Below are positions 39,556 through 50,422 of a stretch of DNA of 64,000 bases, piece by piece. Location: positions 7,750,001-7,814,000 of the forward strand of contig OW051493.1 of the NCBI GenBank assembly GCA_932521035.1. Direction: 5' to 3'. The translations under genes were made by a program, and so were the position numbers. Position 1 is the first letter of the stretch. Each line of letters begins with the position of its first letter. The notes under the pieces were generated by a model. It was not told the origin of the DNA. It did no database searches and saw only the letters and a program-made list of their open reading frames with translations. This DNA comes from Oscheius dolichura (Eukaryota > Nematoda > Chromadorea > Rhabditida > Rhabditidae).

Positions 39556-42500
39556 ATGAGAGTAATCACCGTGCTGACGACGTGTATCGTCGTGATCACG
39601 TCCTTTGCAATTCGCCGGCACTCAAACTCGGTGGACGACGATCCGCTGGGTACTGTAATGGATGAGCTGGAGAAGCAGCTCCAGCAGCTGGAACACCGGA
39701 TGGATACCAATCTGACGGGGGACATCGCGCTGAGGATCAATCCCAACGGGATGAAATACCTCGTCCAAGTGAGTTATTTTCCTTCCAGCCACCATCAAAG
39801 GGTTCAACGAAATTGACGTAAAACAGACAATCCAATTCCCACGGCATTTGGTTATTTTCTCATTTCTTTTTCTATATTTTTCTACTTGATCCAAAGTTCA
39901 AATTAGAAGGAAAAACCGGGGGTTCATTAGAAATTGAATTAACTAGCCAAAAAAGCCGGGTACTAATCAGCTCAAAGGGATCTCTTTAGGGTACGGTATA
40001 ACTAGGGAATAGTCAGTAAGGGGAGGGGAGAATGAGCTTCTTGTGCGATATTTTAGTATAGAAAAGATGGGGAGATCAACAGGACGGTTTTAGAAAGGCC
40101 GGGGGACCCAGAAAAGAAACTGGGAGTACGGTATCCCCCTAGAGGCTAGCGAGAGCTTCCAAGCGAGCTGGAACATACTTGAGCTAGCTCCAAGTTTCGA
40201 CCTTTTTTTTTTTAAAGGGCTCTGATAAAGTTCCAGACCGAGTAGATCTCTTTGTAATACGGTAATTGAAGAATAAAGGGAAAAATGATAGTTATAGCCT
40301 GCTCATTAGACTGAAATGGGGCGAGCCAGCGCGCTATCGAATGGTTCGACGGAGAGTCTAGCATAGGGGGGTTCGGATCTTTACGGCTTTTTGGAACGCT
40401 TTGCAAAGGCATTCTGAAGGAGAATAATAACCTCAAAGGGGCATCAAATAGTCCCAACCGTTCATTGGAGACCCCGGGAGGAAAGACTACAAATATTCAA
40501 ATCCGTCCAAAACCATTTTTCTCCACTCATTTGTAGTACAGAGTAATCCATCGACAAATTTCTTTGAATATATCCTCCTCTTCCAGCACCTGATTTCCTC
40601 CATCCGCCACGATGCCACCCGCCATGCACCGACGACTATCGCCACTGTCTATCTGGGAATGGAGCTGCTGATAGAGTCGATACAGATCACCACCTTTAAT
40701 GCTCCTACCATCCACCTTGAGGTACTGTACCCATTTAAACCTTTAAAAGTACAGTAATTTTAGAATGAAGGCTCCATATTGAAAGTCATTCTGAAGGGAG
40801 GAAAAGCCAACCTCCTCGGGCAGTACACCGCCAAGTATCGGACCAACCGGGAAGGGCAGATGGATGTCAACATGGAGGACATCGAAGCCGAGATCGCGGT
40901 GGATCTCAGCGAGAAAAAGATTACTGTAAGTCTCTTCACAATAATATTTTTTATCTCTGGTTTGCAAAATTATCTCTCTCCCCCGGGGTGAAGAATGTTT
41001 GATACAGTAATCCCCGACGAAGGGATTAAACCACGCTTCAGGCGATTTTTTTCAGCTGACTACACGAATTCCTCGCATTTTTTACTCGCTTCGTAATCAG
41101 TTTTCTTTGTTTACAGATCGACGACGTCAAATGTAGCCATAGCATTGGGGTCGCCGAGGTCAAATTGACTCCAGTCTTGCCGAGCCAGATCGGACAAAGA
41201 CTCAAGTGAGTTTGGGGCTTTCTTTAAACAGGCAGCCTATAATGGGTATTAAATCTTGTAGAGATTACTGCAACTCCTTTTTTAACTTTTTGCTCCAAAA
41301 AAATGGAAATACGAGAAGGGAAAAGAAGTCAATGGGTCCCCAAACGAATACAGTCCAATTTCAATGGTTTTTCCTGAACATTTCGGGATTTTTGCTCACA
41401 GACTTTTAAACTTTCCTCTTGTTAATCCAACGTTACTCTTCTTCATTCAATTTTGTCCAATGGGTCCCGTATCGAAGTCTCGAATCAGGTTTTACTGCGG
41501 GGAAAGCGCTAAAAGCGCTCCAGAGAAGTAATCGCGCTCTTTTTAAATCTCCCACCCACTTGGGAGCCAAGTTATTTAAAGGTCTAATTAATGTTTATAA
41601 GAAGGGAATATTAGTCCTATAGTATCCTTTTCCAGAGATGAAATAGTCGAGAAAGTCGCCTCCAAAGTCTGTCCCTGCCTGCGAGCCTATCTCCTGAAAG
41701 CTGTTCGCAGCGCCAAGAAGGCTGCCCGAATAGAAGAACCGCTCCAAGTTGACGGCGACACCGTCAACCTCGTCCCTCACAATATCCTCAAGGCTTCGGT
41801 CACCGACAAGGGGGCGGAAATCATCTTCGAGAGAAGATCCGGCACCCCACACAACATCATCTCACCCAGAGAGGTATCCCTCCTATTTTCTCGAAATATA
41901 AAGAATTTAGAGCTTCGCCATGGGGTCGGTTACCGTCAGTGCTGGCTACGTGAACGACTTTTTGTTTGATCTGGCGGATAAGGGAGACATCATCTTCCAC
42001 ATGGACAGAATCCCCGATATCCAGGAGCAGTTGAGGTTGAAGTGCCCGGATGAGGAGCTGTGCCTCGGTACGGTAGCTAAATTACCGGCGGCGACCGACG
42101 GAACCGGTGAGTAGAAGCTACAGTACTCCAAAAACTACTTACCACGTTTGAAATCTATCTAATCGTTCCCTTTTCAGCCCATCTCGAGGCCAAAGCTATC
42201 GTTGCCCCGAAATTGGAAATCCATGACGGCGTGGCCCTTCTGAAATGGAAGCTCCTGACCACCTTGACCTATTTCAACACGCTGGTTGGAAGGCGAATCA
42301 AATATCTGCAATTCAACCTGGATATTTTACTCAATGTGGAGGATTTGAAATTTGAAGCCGCGGAAGAAGAGGGAAGGTACAATTGGCTGGCCTCTTACAA
42401 GATCAAGAACCTGGAGGTTGGTTCCGTCTCTATTTAATTACCCCCTGGTTATCCTAGCCCTAAATTCTTTCCCCAGAGGGGCTCCTGTAGAGAATATCAA

Positions 42501-43438
42501 ACTTGAAAATGTTACCAGCCGCTCTTTCCGCAGTCTAGAACGATTTCCAGTCGGCCTTCGGGATCTCGTGGCAGGCACCTCGATTTCAAGGCGGCGTCCT
42601 TTAGTCTAACCGGTAGTATATCTCACGGATTGGTCCCTTTTTATGTTAAACGAGCTATAAAAATCAATTAAAAGATCCCAAATCTTTAAACGGCTGTTTT
42701 ACTGGTCCTACAGCGAATGCCCGAGACCTCGAACGTCCTAGAAAGGTCGCCTTTGAGAATTGTTCTGGCCAACCTTTACCAATGCCGCTCACTCTTCAAG
42801 ATTACTGTAGAAATTTAATTTTGCTCTGCAGGTCCCAAAGCGAAGAGATCAATCAATCTTCAACCATGGGTGATCCGTCTGAAAGGGTCTATATTCGCTT
42901 CGGTACCAATACACCAAAACGTGTGCCATCCTCTGTCGGTCCTCTTTGAACTGTGCCGAGTTCAAAAGTCCTCCCTGCTCGCCAGCAAAAGGCAACACCG
43001 CAAAATTCCTTCCCCAGGCTATAATGACCGTCTTAAAAAGTGTCCGTGACAAGTTTACAGCCGGCCGAGGTGTGAGGCAGGCCCCAGCCGTTATCAGCCC
43101 GAAAAGCGCATTAGTTCACACTTGTCCGTTGTTTGTCTTGGGTCCCGTCCTCTCTATCACGAGATTATATCAAATTCTCCACATTCCAGGTATCAAAAGT
43201 GACTACGTATTTTGAAGAGGTCCATCATGTGGCGGGGATCGTCCCACAGATTATGGACAAGCACCAGGAGGAGATCGAGCTGATGATCAACGACCACCTG
43301 ACCTCGAATATTCCCATTCAACTGAACAGCCACATCCATCTGAGCCACGAGGCCACCCAGTACCAGGAGGGACAGATGACCTTCGAGTTTAACTTCAACA
43401 CCGACCGGAAACTCTTTCCCAGTTTTGACTTTTCATAG
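39556..43438 (+). CDS. Secreted BPI/LBP/CETP-like lipid-binding protein
   Basis: Eight exons (39556-39768, about 40588-40721, 40764-40925, 41118-41205, 41636-41874, 41911-42105, 42178-42417, 43191-43438). A signal peptide MRVITVLTTCIVVITSFA opens the protein. GDIALRINPNGMKYLVQ resembles the start of the BPI fold, and IDDVKCSHSIGVAEVKLTP with VEKVASKVCPCLRAYL resembles the Cys-containing core of its N-terminal half (the family has a conserved disulphide). The C-terminal half (FEEVHHVAGIVPQIMDKHQE, then FNFNTDRKLF) completes about 470 residues, the family length. Such proteins carry lipids or lipopolysaccharide in body fluid; nematode members include NRF-5-type yolk/lipid transfer proteins. The 770 bp last intron might hide an exon. 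AATAAA is near 43546. Confidence 0.75.
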
Positions 43439-44469
43439 TCGGAGAGGGGCGGGGAGAAGGAGAGGAGACACCGCATTAAACATATCCAAAAAATGAAAAT
43501 CATATTTATGATCTCGAACAAATGGAAACGATTGATCTCACAGTAAATAAATCTTTATTATTCTTATACCAAAAATTATTGGATTGGCGCGAGGGGGAAT
43601 TCTGGCAGTGACTCAACTTCGACGGGAGTATTCGCCCAAATTTCAATGGCTAGCAGCCGGGATTCTTTTTCAAAGCTGAAGAGAGAGGAGAGAATACAAA
43701 CTAAAAGATGTAGCCGATCCAATTTCATGGAATCTTCTTTGTGACAACGAAATTTACATAAACTTCGCAAGGAGCAGAGCCGGGAAAACCTCTAAAAGGA
43801 GCGGCGAAATTCTTCCGCTCCATTGACTTATTTCATACCCCTAAACCCGTAAAGCCTGGGCAGGAGAAAAAATATAAAAGGATGGCTGCATTGTTTGATA
43901 AACGAGGATGTTTTCCCAATATTGGGTGGGTTTCGGGGCGCGGAACCTGGTCGGACCTCTGTTCCTCAATGAGCAGGCAAGAAAGGGCCCTCACACCTCA
44001 TTGCTACCGGTATTTATACCTGGTAGAACATCAGGATAGGGAGAGAACTCGTAGAAACTCTATTTGAGTCTGCGTTTCCCTTGGAAATCTCCCAGTGGTG
44101 AAGGTAGAGCCGACCTCTCAAACAGCTCCCTGGATACATCGAGCTGACAGAATTACCAGCCAATTAGCGGTTGCCATTGCCAAGGATACAGCACTCTCTA
44201 ATACAAGCCAAAATAATATGAAAAAACAATAAAAATAGGGGGTAAGTAGAGGACTTTGGCACTGGCCTCCATCCGTGCAGGCAGCCATAATTCCATAATT
44301 AAATCCCTCAAGAGGTCCTCCTCTATCACAAGTGCTTTCCGGGAGTCTTCCCCCGTTGCAAATATTAGACCACCACGTTTCTGCTTTTTTTGTCTTTTCT
44401 CGTTCACTTTGGTCAGATAACCTGCCAAGGAGATTAATCAGAAGCTGGTCAATTCACTTTGATCAAGCC
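43439..44469. other. Intergenic region
   Basis: Contains the polyadenylation signal of the BPI-like gene and, near 43837-43863, a relic resembling one arm of the palindromic element (ACCCGTAAAGCCTGGGCAGG). No gene is recognised. Confidence 0.5.
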
Positions 44470-44846
44470 ATGGGTCACAAGCAGTCGATTCCCATCTGTG
44501 GAAGGGCCAGCCGGGTGCAAGAGTTTACCGAACCAGGTACGCGTCTCTGTCTCTCTTTTCTGGAAAACACGTTTCAGTTCAAGTAGAAGCCGCCGGAGAG
44601 GAGGAGGCGCCCTCCTCGCTGGCCTCGTCGCTGTCCTACACGGAAGACAGCTCCTCGTCCACGGGATCCCTGACCAGCAGCCGTTCGACTTCCCATTCGT
44701 CGGTCTACTCCTCGAGCAATTCTGTCGAATGGAATGAGAGCTACTTGGATCCGTGTCAACGTAAACAGCAGCAGGGACTGACGGTGGTCAAGACGGGCCA
44801 CCAGCCGGTGACCATTGTGACGACCGTCAACGAGAGCGAAGCCTAG
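44470..44846 (+). CDS. Small Ser-rich protein with N-myristoylation-like start
   Basis: Two exons joined over a roughly 42 nt intron (about 44537-44578) encode about 111 residues. The start MGHKQSIPICGRASR has Gly2 and Ser6, the classic myristoylation pattern, plus a Cys that could be palmitoylated. The second exon is acidic then strongly Ser-rich (SSSTGSLTSSRSTSHSSVYS) and ends VTIVTTVNESEA. Codon use (TCC, TCG, GTC, ACC) matches neighbouring genes, which supports it being real. No family is recognised. A membrane-attached, phosphorylated adaptor is a reasonable guess only. Confidence 0.6.
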
Positions 44847-45270
44847 ACGTCTCGCCGTTTTGTTATGTATCAGACGGATAAAGCTTTTATTTATACTTTT
44901 TTTTATTAATTACAGTAATTTAGGGGGCCCCAGGAGGGTGAATTGCACTCAGTGCTTCCTACAGTACCCAGCCAAATTCTTCCTCTAACAGCAAATTTGA
45001 AGCAGATGTGTGAACTGTGGCGTCGAAAAGAAGTTTCAACTTCTCTTTTCCGCCTCTTCGACGGGGGGAATTTGCTATTTTTGGAAGATCATCGATCTTT
45101 TGCCGCCTAGACCCGTGCACCACGGAATGATTTAGGTACAACTTTGGGGACTAAAAATAGAGATTTTTTTGAACTACTGGTTAAGAAGAAGCAAATGGAA
45201 GCAATAAAAAGGGGAACAGGCAAGATTGGACAAGGGTTATGTTGTATAAATAGCGCAAAAAAAACAAAAA
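44847..45270. other. Intergenic, includes Pol III terminator of the 5S gene
   Basis: No gene recognised. The minus-strand T run for 5S termination lies at about 45257-45270. Confidence 0.5.
45257..45270 (-). terminator. Pol III T-run terminator of the 5S gene
   Basis: Minus-strand TTTTTG then eight T directly after the mature 3' end of the 5S rRNA. Confidence 0.75.
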
Positions 45271-45388
45271 GCTTACGACACCCGGGATTCCCAAGCCGTC
45301 TCCGATCCAAGTACTAACCGGGCCCAACGTTGCTTGACTTGCCAGATCGGACGGGATGGCGTACTTTCAACGTGGTATGGCCGTAAGC
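45271..45388 (-). rRNA. 5S ribosomal RNA gene
   Basis: The minus strand reads GCTTACGGCCATACCACGTT at the 5' end (45388), CCATCCCGTCCGATCTGGCA in the middle, GTTAGTACTTGGATCGGAGA, and GGGTGTCGTAAGC at the 3' end (45271). These are the conserved helices and internal control region of nematode 5S rRNA, at 118 nt. Both ends pair to form helix I (GCTTACG with CGTAAGC). The downstream run TTTTTGTTTTTTTT is a Pol III terminator. A single copy is seen here and no SL1 RNA gene was noticed nearby, although in C. elegans 5S and SL1 genes alternate in tandem repeats. The intact termini and terminator suggest a functional dispersed copy. Confidence 0.93.
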
Positions 45389-45794
45389 GATCCAAACAAC
45401 TTGGAATTCCAGGACATGCCACGGCCACCTCTAAAGTCTTTCCTAGACCGTTTTTCATATCACAACTTACAGAACAATAGAACAACAGAAACCAAAGTGT
45501 TCTTTAGCTTCCTGTTAATCTAGCCAGTCTAGCCGGACAAACACGACAAGCACTCTGCCAATGTCAGCGTTTCTTCTTGGTAATCAATTGGCATCTTCTT
45601 GATAAAGCTTCGCTTCTACTCATAACAACGCTTCCAACTCGCAAATATCTTCGTTTTCCCGCCATTTTTCTTAATTTTTAGGTAAACATTCTTTGTTTTT
45701 TGAGTTTCTGGAAGGTCAAAAGACCGTAGTTCTGTTTGTTGCCCTCTCGAACCTTGTATTTTCCTCCCCCTTTTCAATTCGATCGTTTTAGATC
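45389..45794. other. Upstream region of the paraoxonase-like gene
   Basis: No gene recognised. The region ends in TCGTTTTAG four bases before the ATG at 45795, a probable trans-splice acceptor. Confidence 0.5.
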
Positions 45795-47592
45795 ATGTTA
45801 CGGCATCTGGTCCTTTTGGGAGTCCTCGTCGGTGTCGTAGCCTTGGCCATCCAATTAATGTAAGCTCTTTTTTTTCCGAGACCTTATCATGCCCCTCTCC
45901 AGGATTCTACTGGACGTAAATGTCAATATTTACAACCATCGGCCCGGAAAATGTGTTCAAATACCGGAAATTTGTGAGTTTTCCCCATATTCCATCCAAA
46001 AACGAAACGGAATTTGTAGCCAAAGGATCGGAAGATATTACCCTGGTAGATGAACTCGGACTAGCCTTTGTCTCAAGTGGAGTCTACTATTTTGGGGGAC
46101 GGTAAGGATGCTGTTATTTCTGGATAGGAGGGAAGAACTTTAGGTCGGATGCTACTGGAGAAATATTCCTTCTTGACATGAAGGAAGAGAATCCAAAGCC
46201 TGTACAGCTGAATTTGAATGGAATCACTGATAAGGTGGGGAGAAGGCTTATAGAACTGCCAGTACACCGAGGCCTAATATGAGTTACCAAGGGGAGTCTA
46301 ACTCATTCTGCACCCTCTAACTTCGATAGAGCCAAAGTCATTTCGATGGTCCTTATCCGTATTCAATAGGGCCAACTAGCTTTCGTCCGGTAAAATAACA
46401 AGGGGGATCCGTTTATTCTCTACATCTTCACTTTGCGTGTTTATTTTTGTCTCAGAAGACGAAATTTCGTCCCCACGGACTGTCCCATTGGTATGAAAAC
46501 GGCAAGCTGACCCTGTTCGTCATTGCCCACACGGCCCCCGAGATGTCCACCGTCGTTGTCCTGTTCTCCTTTGATGAGAAGAAGAAAGAATTAACTGTCA
46601 TAAAAACCGTCAAAGATGAAAAGATCTTCAGGTAGTTGGAATCAATTTTACGAGGAACAGAATTATTCAGAGGAAATGATTTGGTTGCCGTGGGACCGGA
46701 GCAGTTTATTATTGGAAATGATGGCTCAGCAATTTCACAACATGGTCATTATTTTGAACTTTTATTTATCAAGAGGGCTGGAAGTATTGTTTACTACGAT
46801 GGAAAGGTAAGGAGGGGGCTGACAGAAGAATATCCCTATTCAACGGGTGATGCCAAGCTTATTGGTCCATTTATAATATTGTTGGTTAATAAAATAGGAA
46901 ATTCTCCTTGTCTTACGGTAGCTGAAAACGTTAAAATATTTAGAACGCTCACTACTTGGCGGAGAGTTCCATTTCCCCCAATGGAATGATTGTTGACAGG
47001 CAGAGGAAGCACTTGTTCGTCTCCCACGTGAATGCCAAGCAATTAGGCATTTACAAACTAGCCAAGGTGAGCTTATTTCCTATTTTAGAAATTAAAAACA
47101 AGATTTAGGACTTCAAATCCATTGAACTGAAGCAAACGGTCCAATTCTCATCCCACATTGATAATTTCTACATCGATAGAGAAGGAGCCCTCTGGACTGT
47201 AAGTTGAGCTACCGTAATCTTTGAAATAGAAGCCAAAATGTTCGAGTTTTTAGGATTACGGTATCTTTATCCAGAACGATTAAAATCCTTTCAGGGATCC
47301 CATCCAGTGACTTATAAAACGTTCCACCACCTATCACAACCAGAGAATAATGAAGTTTATTCTCCATCCCATGTAAGAACCATTTAGTCCTCTAAAATTT
47401 GTTATTCAGATCCTCCGAGTGAAATTCTCCGAGGATTACGGTAAGTGGGAGATTCGAGAAGTCTTCGCCGACGACGGGAGAGAACTCAGCGGCAGTTCGG
47501 TTGCCGTCATCTACGGGACGAAGCTCCTCATGGGAACTGTCTTCCGCCAAACAATGATCTGCCATATCCAAGATTCAAACATTTTAAACTAG
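45795..47592 (+). CDS. Membrane-anchored paraoxonase-like protein (PON/MEC-6/POML family)
   Basis: Ten exons give about 360 residues. The start MLRHLVLLGVLVGVVALAI is an uncleaved signal-anchor, as in PON and MEC-6. YNHRPGKCVQIPE and KGSEDITLVDELGLAF match PON blade one (Glu and Asp of the calcium site in GSED). RPHGLSHWY and VIAHTAP keep the two active-site His positions. GNDLVAVGPEQF supplies the Asn-Asp calcium pair, reached only by splicing a 39 nt intron (46632-46670). SHIDNFYIDREG matches the later Asp-Asn pair, and GTKLLMGTVFRQTMIC the C terminus. The segment equivalent to human ANGIN reads ESSIS, so one calcium ligand looks replaced. Relatives are lactonases, or ER/membrane chaperones for DEG/ENaC channels. 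The stop lies 28 bp from the stop of the convergent lectin gene. Confidence 0.88.
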
Positions 47593-47620
47593 AAAAACAT
47601 AAATTATACAGTTTATTCGC

Positions 47621-49950
47621 TCAGCTCTGACAGGGAGAACACAGAACACGCATCAGGTATTTGATAAGGTCGCTGGTCTCACCTAGTTGGCTAGTCGACG
47701 GGGCCATCTGGATAATCTTGGCGGCTGAAGAGAGTGGAGCGGCGGCTTGGTCCGCTGCCGGTTGGATCTGGGCCTTCTTCTTGCAGACGTATTTCATCGG
47801 AGACCAACAGCCGGAATCGTTCCAGTCGGAAATACCGGCAGTGGGAGTGAGGTGGTAGTTATCCGAATAGACCTGAACACGCTGTAAGGAGGCCAATAGG
47901 AAGTGAGGATTACTTGAAGGCACTTCTCTTCGAGGGCGTTGGGCTGATTGGTCCACCACTTGGTGTAGTCAAACTGGAAAAAGAGGGAAATAAAGGGCCT
48001 GTTTGAGGATAACGAGACCCTTTCCCGTGGGAACTTACAGATGTGCCATCGGTCCATTCCCATTTTTTGATATCCTTCTCCGAGCGTCTTCCTCCCACCC
48101 AGGTCATAAATAAGGCGGTCTGTGTTTTACCAGTGGTTGCTCTCTTAACGATGAAGTCATTCTCCGCTTTGCTGTGGATTGAAGCCAAATGAGCTCCGTC
48201 CTTCATGCAGTTGGCTTCAGCCTGAGTCCAATTAGCCCCATTGCCGAAGAGATAACACGAATCGGAGAACGCTTCCCATCCAGAGGGACACCCCTCGGCT
48301 AAAAGACATCATATTGAGTACAATGAATCCTTTACAAGCAGTCAGGATGAAGTTATCCGTTTTTTGTGGAACCACGACAGGTGCCCCGGCGATGGGAGCA
48401 GCGCTAAGGGGTGCGGCCGTCGGCGGCTTCTTGCAGACGTATTTCAAGTCAAACCAGCAGGCTGAATAGTGCCACTTGTACATGGTGTTCTTGTTTCCCA
48501 CGGGGACGTGGTAATGATCAGAATAGAGCTAAAAGAGTCAAGATCAGCCAGGGATGAGGGGTCTACCATAACACAGATGGAGTTATTGTCGATTGGATTG
48601 TAAGGCGTCCAATTTTCATAATCCAACTAAAAATCTATGTCGTTATATTCGAATGTCCTTACCTCTGTCCCATCAGTCCATGTGATCGTGTCATTTATAT
48701 CTTCACGCTGTCCACCGATCCAGGTCATCTGCGTCCAATTTCTGTTTCCTCCCAAAGATAGATTACCATTCTCTAGATATTTTTTATTAAAATACCGACG
48801 ACAATAAACATACGGACAATGAATTGGGCTTCTTCCAAGCTGTGGATGGATGCCAGATGGGCTCCCTCCTTGGCACAGTTGGCTTCAGCCTGGGTAGCGT
48901 TAGCATCCTTTCCGAATTTGTAACAATAATCAGAGAAGAAGCTCCACCCATCGGGGCACGGATTGGCTAAAACATTCTCTTCTATAGAGTTAAAAGAATC
49001 CATTACGGGCAGTCGGGTCAGACTTTATCTGTGGCGCCGGTTCATCCAGAGGAGCCACGATGAGGGGAGGAGCAGCTAGGGGTTTTATGAGCGCTTTCTT
49101 GCAGACATATTTCAACTCGAAACGACAAGCTGAATCGTGCCATTTGTACATGGTGTTCTTGTTTCCGACAGGGACGTGGTAGTGATCAGAATACAGCTAA
49201 AAGAGGCAATATTAGACGGAGAAATCGGGGTCTACCATGACACAGATGGAGTCATTGCCGATTGGATTGTAGGGGGTCCAGTTCTCGTAGTCGAGCTAAA
49301 AATCTTCTGTTCACTTCATCACTTCTCTCCCTAGTTTGCTTTCTAGGGTCTTCGACTGTCGGAAAAAAGGTGAAAAGAAAAAGCAAAAAGGTTTTTGCCG
49401 CGCTGAGGATCGAACTCTCGACCTCTCTGCTATCCTCGTCTACTTCGCATCGCGCTAAAAATCTCGACATGTCAAACATGGAAGGGCAGATGGATATCTT
49501 GCGTTTCTTTTCTAGCCTCTAATCGTCTTACGTCTGTCCCATCAGTCCATTTGATCGTCTGATTCACATTCTGACGCTGTCCACCAATCCACGTCATCTG
49601 TGTCCAATTTCTGTTTCCTCCCAAAGAGAGGGAAAATCTTTCTAGATAACATTTTTAAAAGACCCATTTCAAAGAACATACGGACGATGAATTGGGCTTC
49701 TTCCAAGCTGTGAATTGACACTAGATGAGCTCCCTTCGAGACGCAGTCCGCCTCCGCCTGGGTGGCGTTGGCATTCTGGCCAAGGAGATAACAATTATTG
49801 GAGTAGAAGGCCCATCCAGCGGGGCATTCATCAGCTAAAAGAGTTGATATCTTGAAGAGGGAGATCCATTACAGGCGGTTAGAGCATCCGTTCTCCAGAA
49901 ATTGATGGCCAGGCCGAGGAGGAGAAGACGGACAGCGGTGGAGATGGCCA
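47621..49950 (-). CDS. Secreted protein with three C-type lectin domains
   Basis: Minus-strand gene, TATAAAAG at 49981-49988, signal peptide MAISTAVRLLLLGLAINF, then three tandem CLECT domains, each spread over about four exons. Domain 1: CPAGWAFYSNNCYLLG, RNWTQMTWIGGQR, YENWTPYNPIGNDSICVM, FELKYVCKK. Domain 2 repeats the same exons with small changes (CPDGWSFFSDYCYKFG). Domain 3 is of another subtype (WEWTDGTS, YTKWWTNQPNALEEKC) closer to the neighbouring lectin. Pro/Ala linkers join them. The Cys pattern is complete. Usual QPD/EPN sugar-binding triplets are not seen (YNP, NQP instead), so calcium-dependent sugar binding is uncertain. Nematode clec genes are commonly secreted and pathogen-responsive. 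The domain-1 intron 49298-49530 is much longer than its counterparts and holds a tRNA-like sequence. Confidence 0.88.
49396..49457 (-). tRNA. tRNA-like sequence / possible tRNA-derived insertion
   Basis: The minus strand reads TTAGCGCGATGCGAAGTAGA at its start and GAGAGTTCGATCCTCAGCGC towards its end, resembling a box A (TAGCG) and a box B (GTTCGATCC) about 43 bp apart. Inner GAGGAT and ATCCTC pair. The D and anticodon arms do not fold cleanly and the T stem has only three good pairs, so this is more likely a tRNA pseudogene or SINE-like relic than a working tRNA. It lies inside a lectin intron that is otherwise short. Confidence 0.3.
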
Positions 49951-50422
49951 TTCCATAGTGTGGGATAATGGTTTGCGGGGCTTTTATACTCTCCTGAACC
50001 TCAGGGCTATAGAAAATAGTACTAAAGTTTATGTGGGGGGCTAACGTCCACACAAAGGAATCAAGAACCAAGAAGGAGGGGGGGGGGGGGTACTGTAACC
50101 AAGCTCCAGAATGAGGAGCTCATGCAGCCCTTTAAAGGATTCTTACAGTAATCCATGGCTCAGAATGTGAGTGTTCAACTGCCACAAGGCCTACCAAATG
50201 AAGTAGCGGCCTACAGTAGCCTTCCAAGCCCTCTAAATTCCCTCCAAGACTCAGTGTTCTATAATATTTCTGGAATTTTCGTATCCAGACTGCGGCTCTT
50301 CCAAATCCCACTGTTTATGTTTCTCTGACGTCACAAACCGATAAAATGTGACAATCGGCCTCTCCACCTCTTCCCCACATAGTCAGATATAAAACCTAGT
50401 CTGTTCCGTCTTCTGGTATTCA
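49951..50422. promoter_or_regulatory. Shared divergent promoter region of two lectin genes
   Basis: The 472 bp between the two lectin starts contains a minus-strand TATAAAAG (49981-49988), a plus-strand TATAAAA (50388-50394), a run of G near 50075-50090 and two TACTGTAA/TACAGTAATCC motifs. Paired head-to-head lectins with TATA boxes fit co-induced expression. Confidence 0.55.
50388..50394 (+). promoter_or_regulatory. TATA box of the plus-strand lectin gene
   Basis: TATAAAA 29 bp upstream of the ATG at 50423; supports that start and a very short 5' UTR. Confidence 0.55.

Noticed and set aside
45101-45180. Possible spliced-leader RNA next to the 5S gene
   Set aside because: No match to the SL1 or SL2 leader or to a following donor was found on either strand.
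46633-46635. Premature TAG in the paraoxonase-like gene
   Set aside because: It lies inside a 39 nt segment with good GT and TTATTCAG borders whose removal keeps the frame and the conserved GND block.
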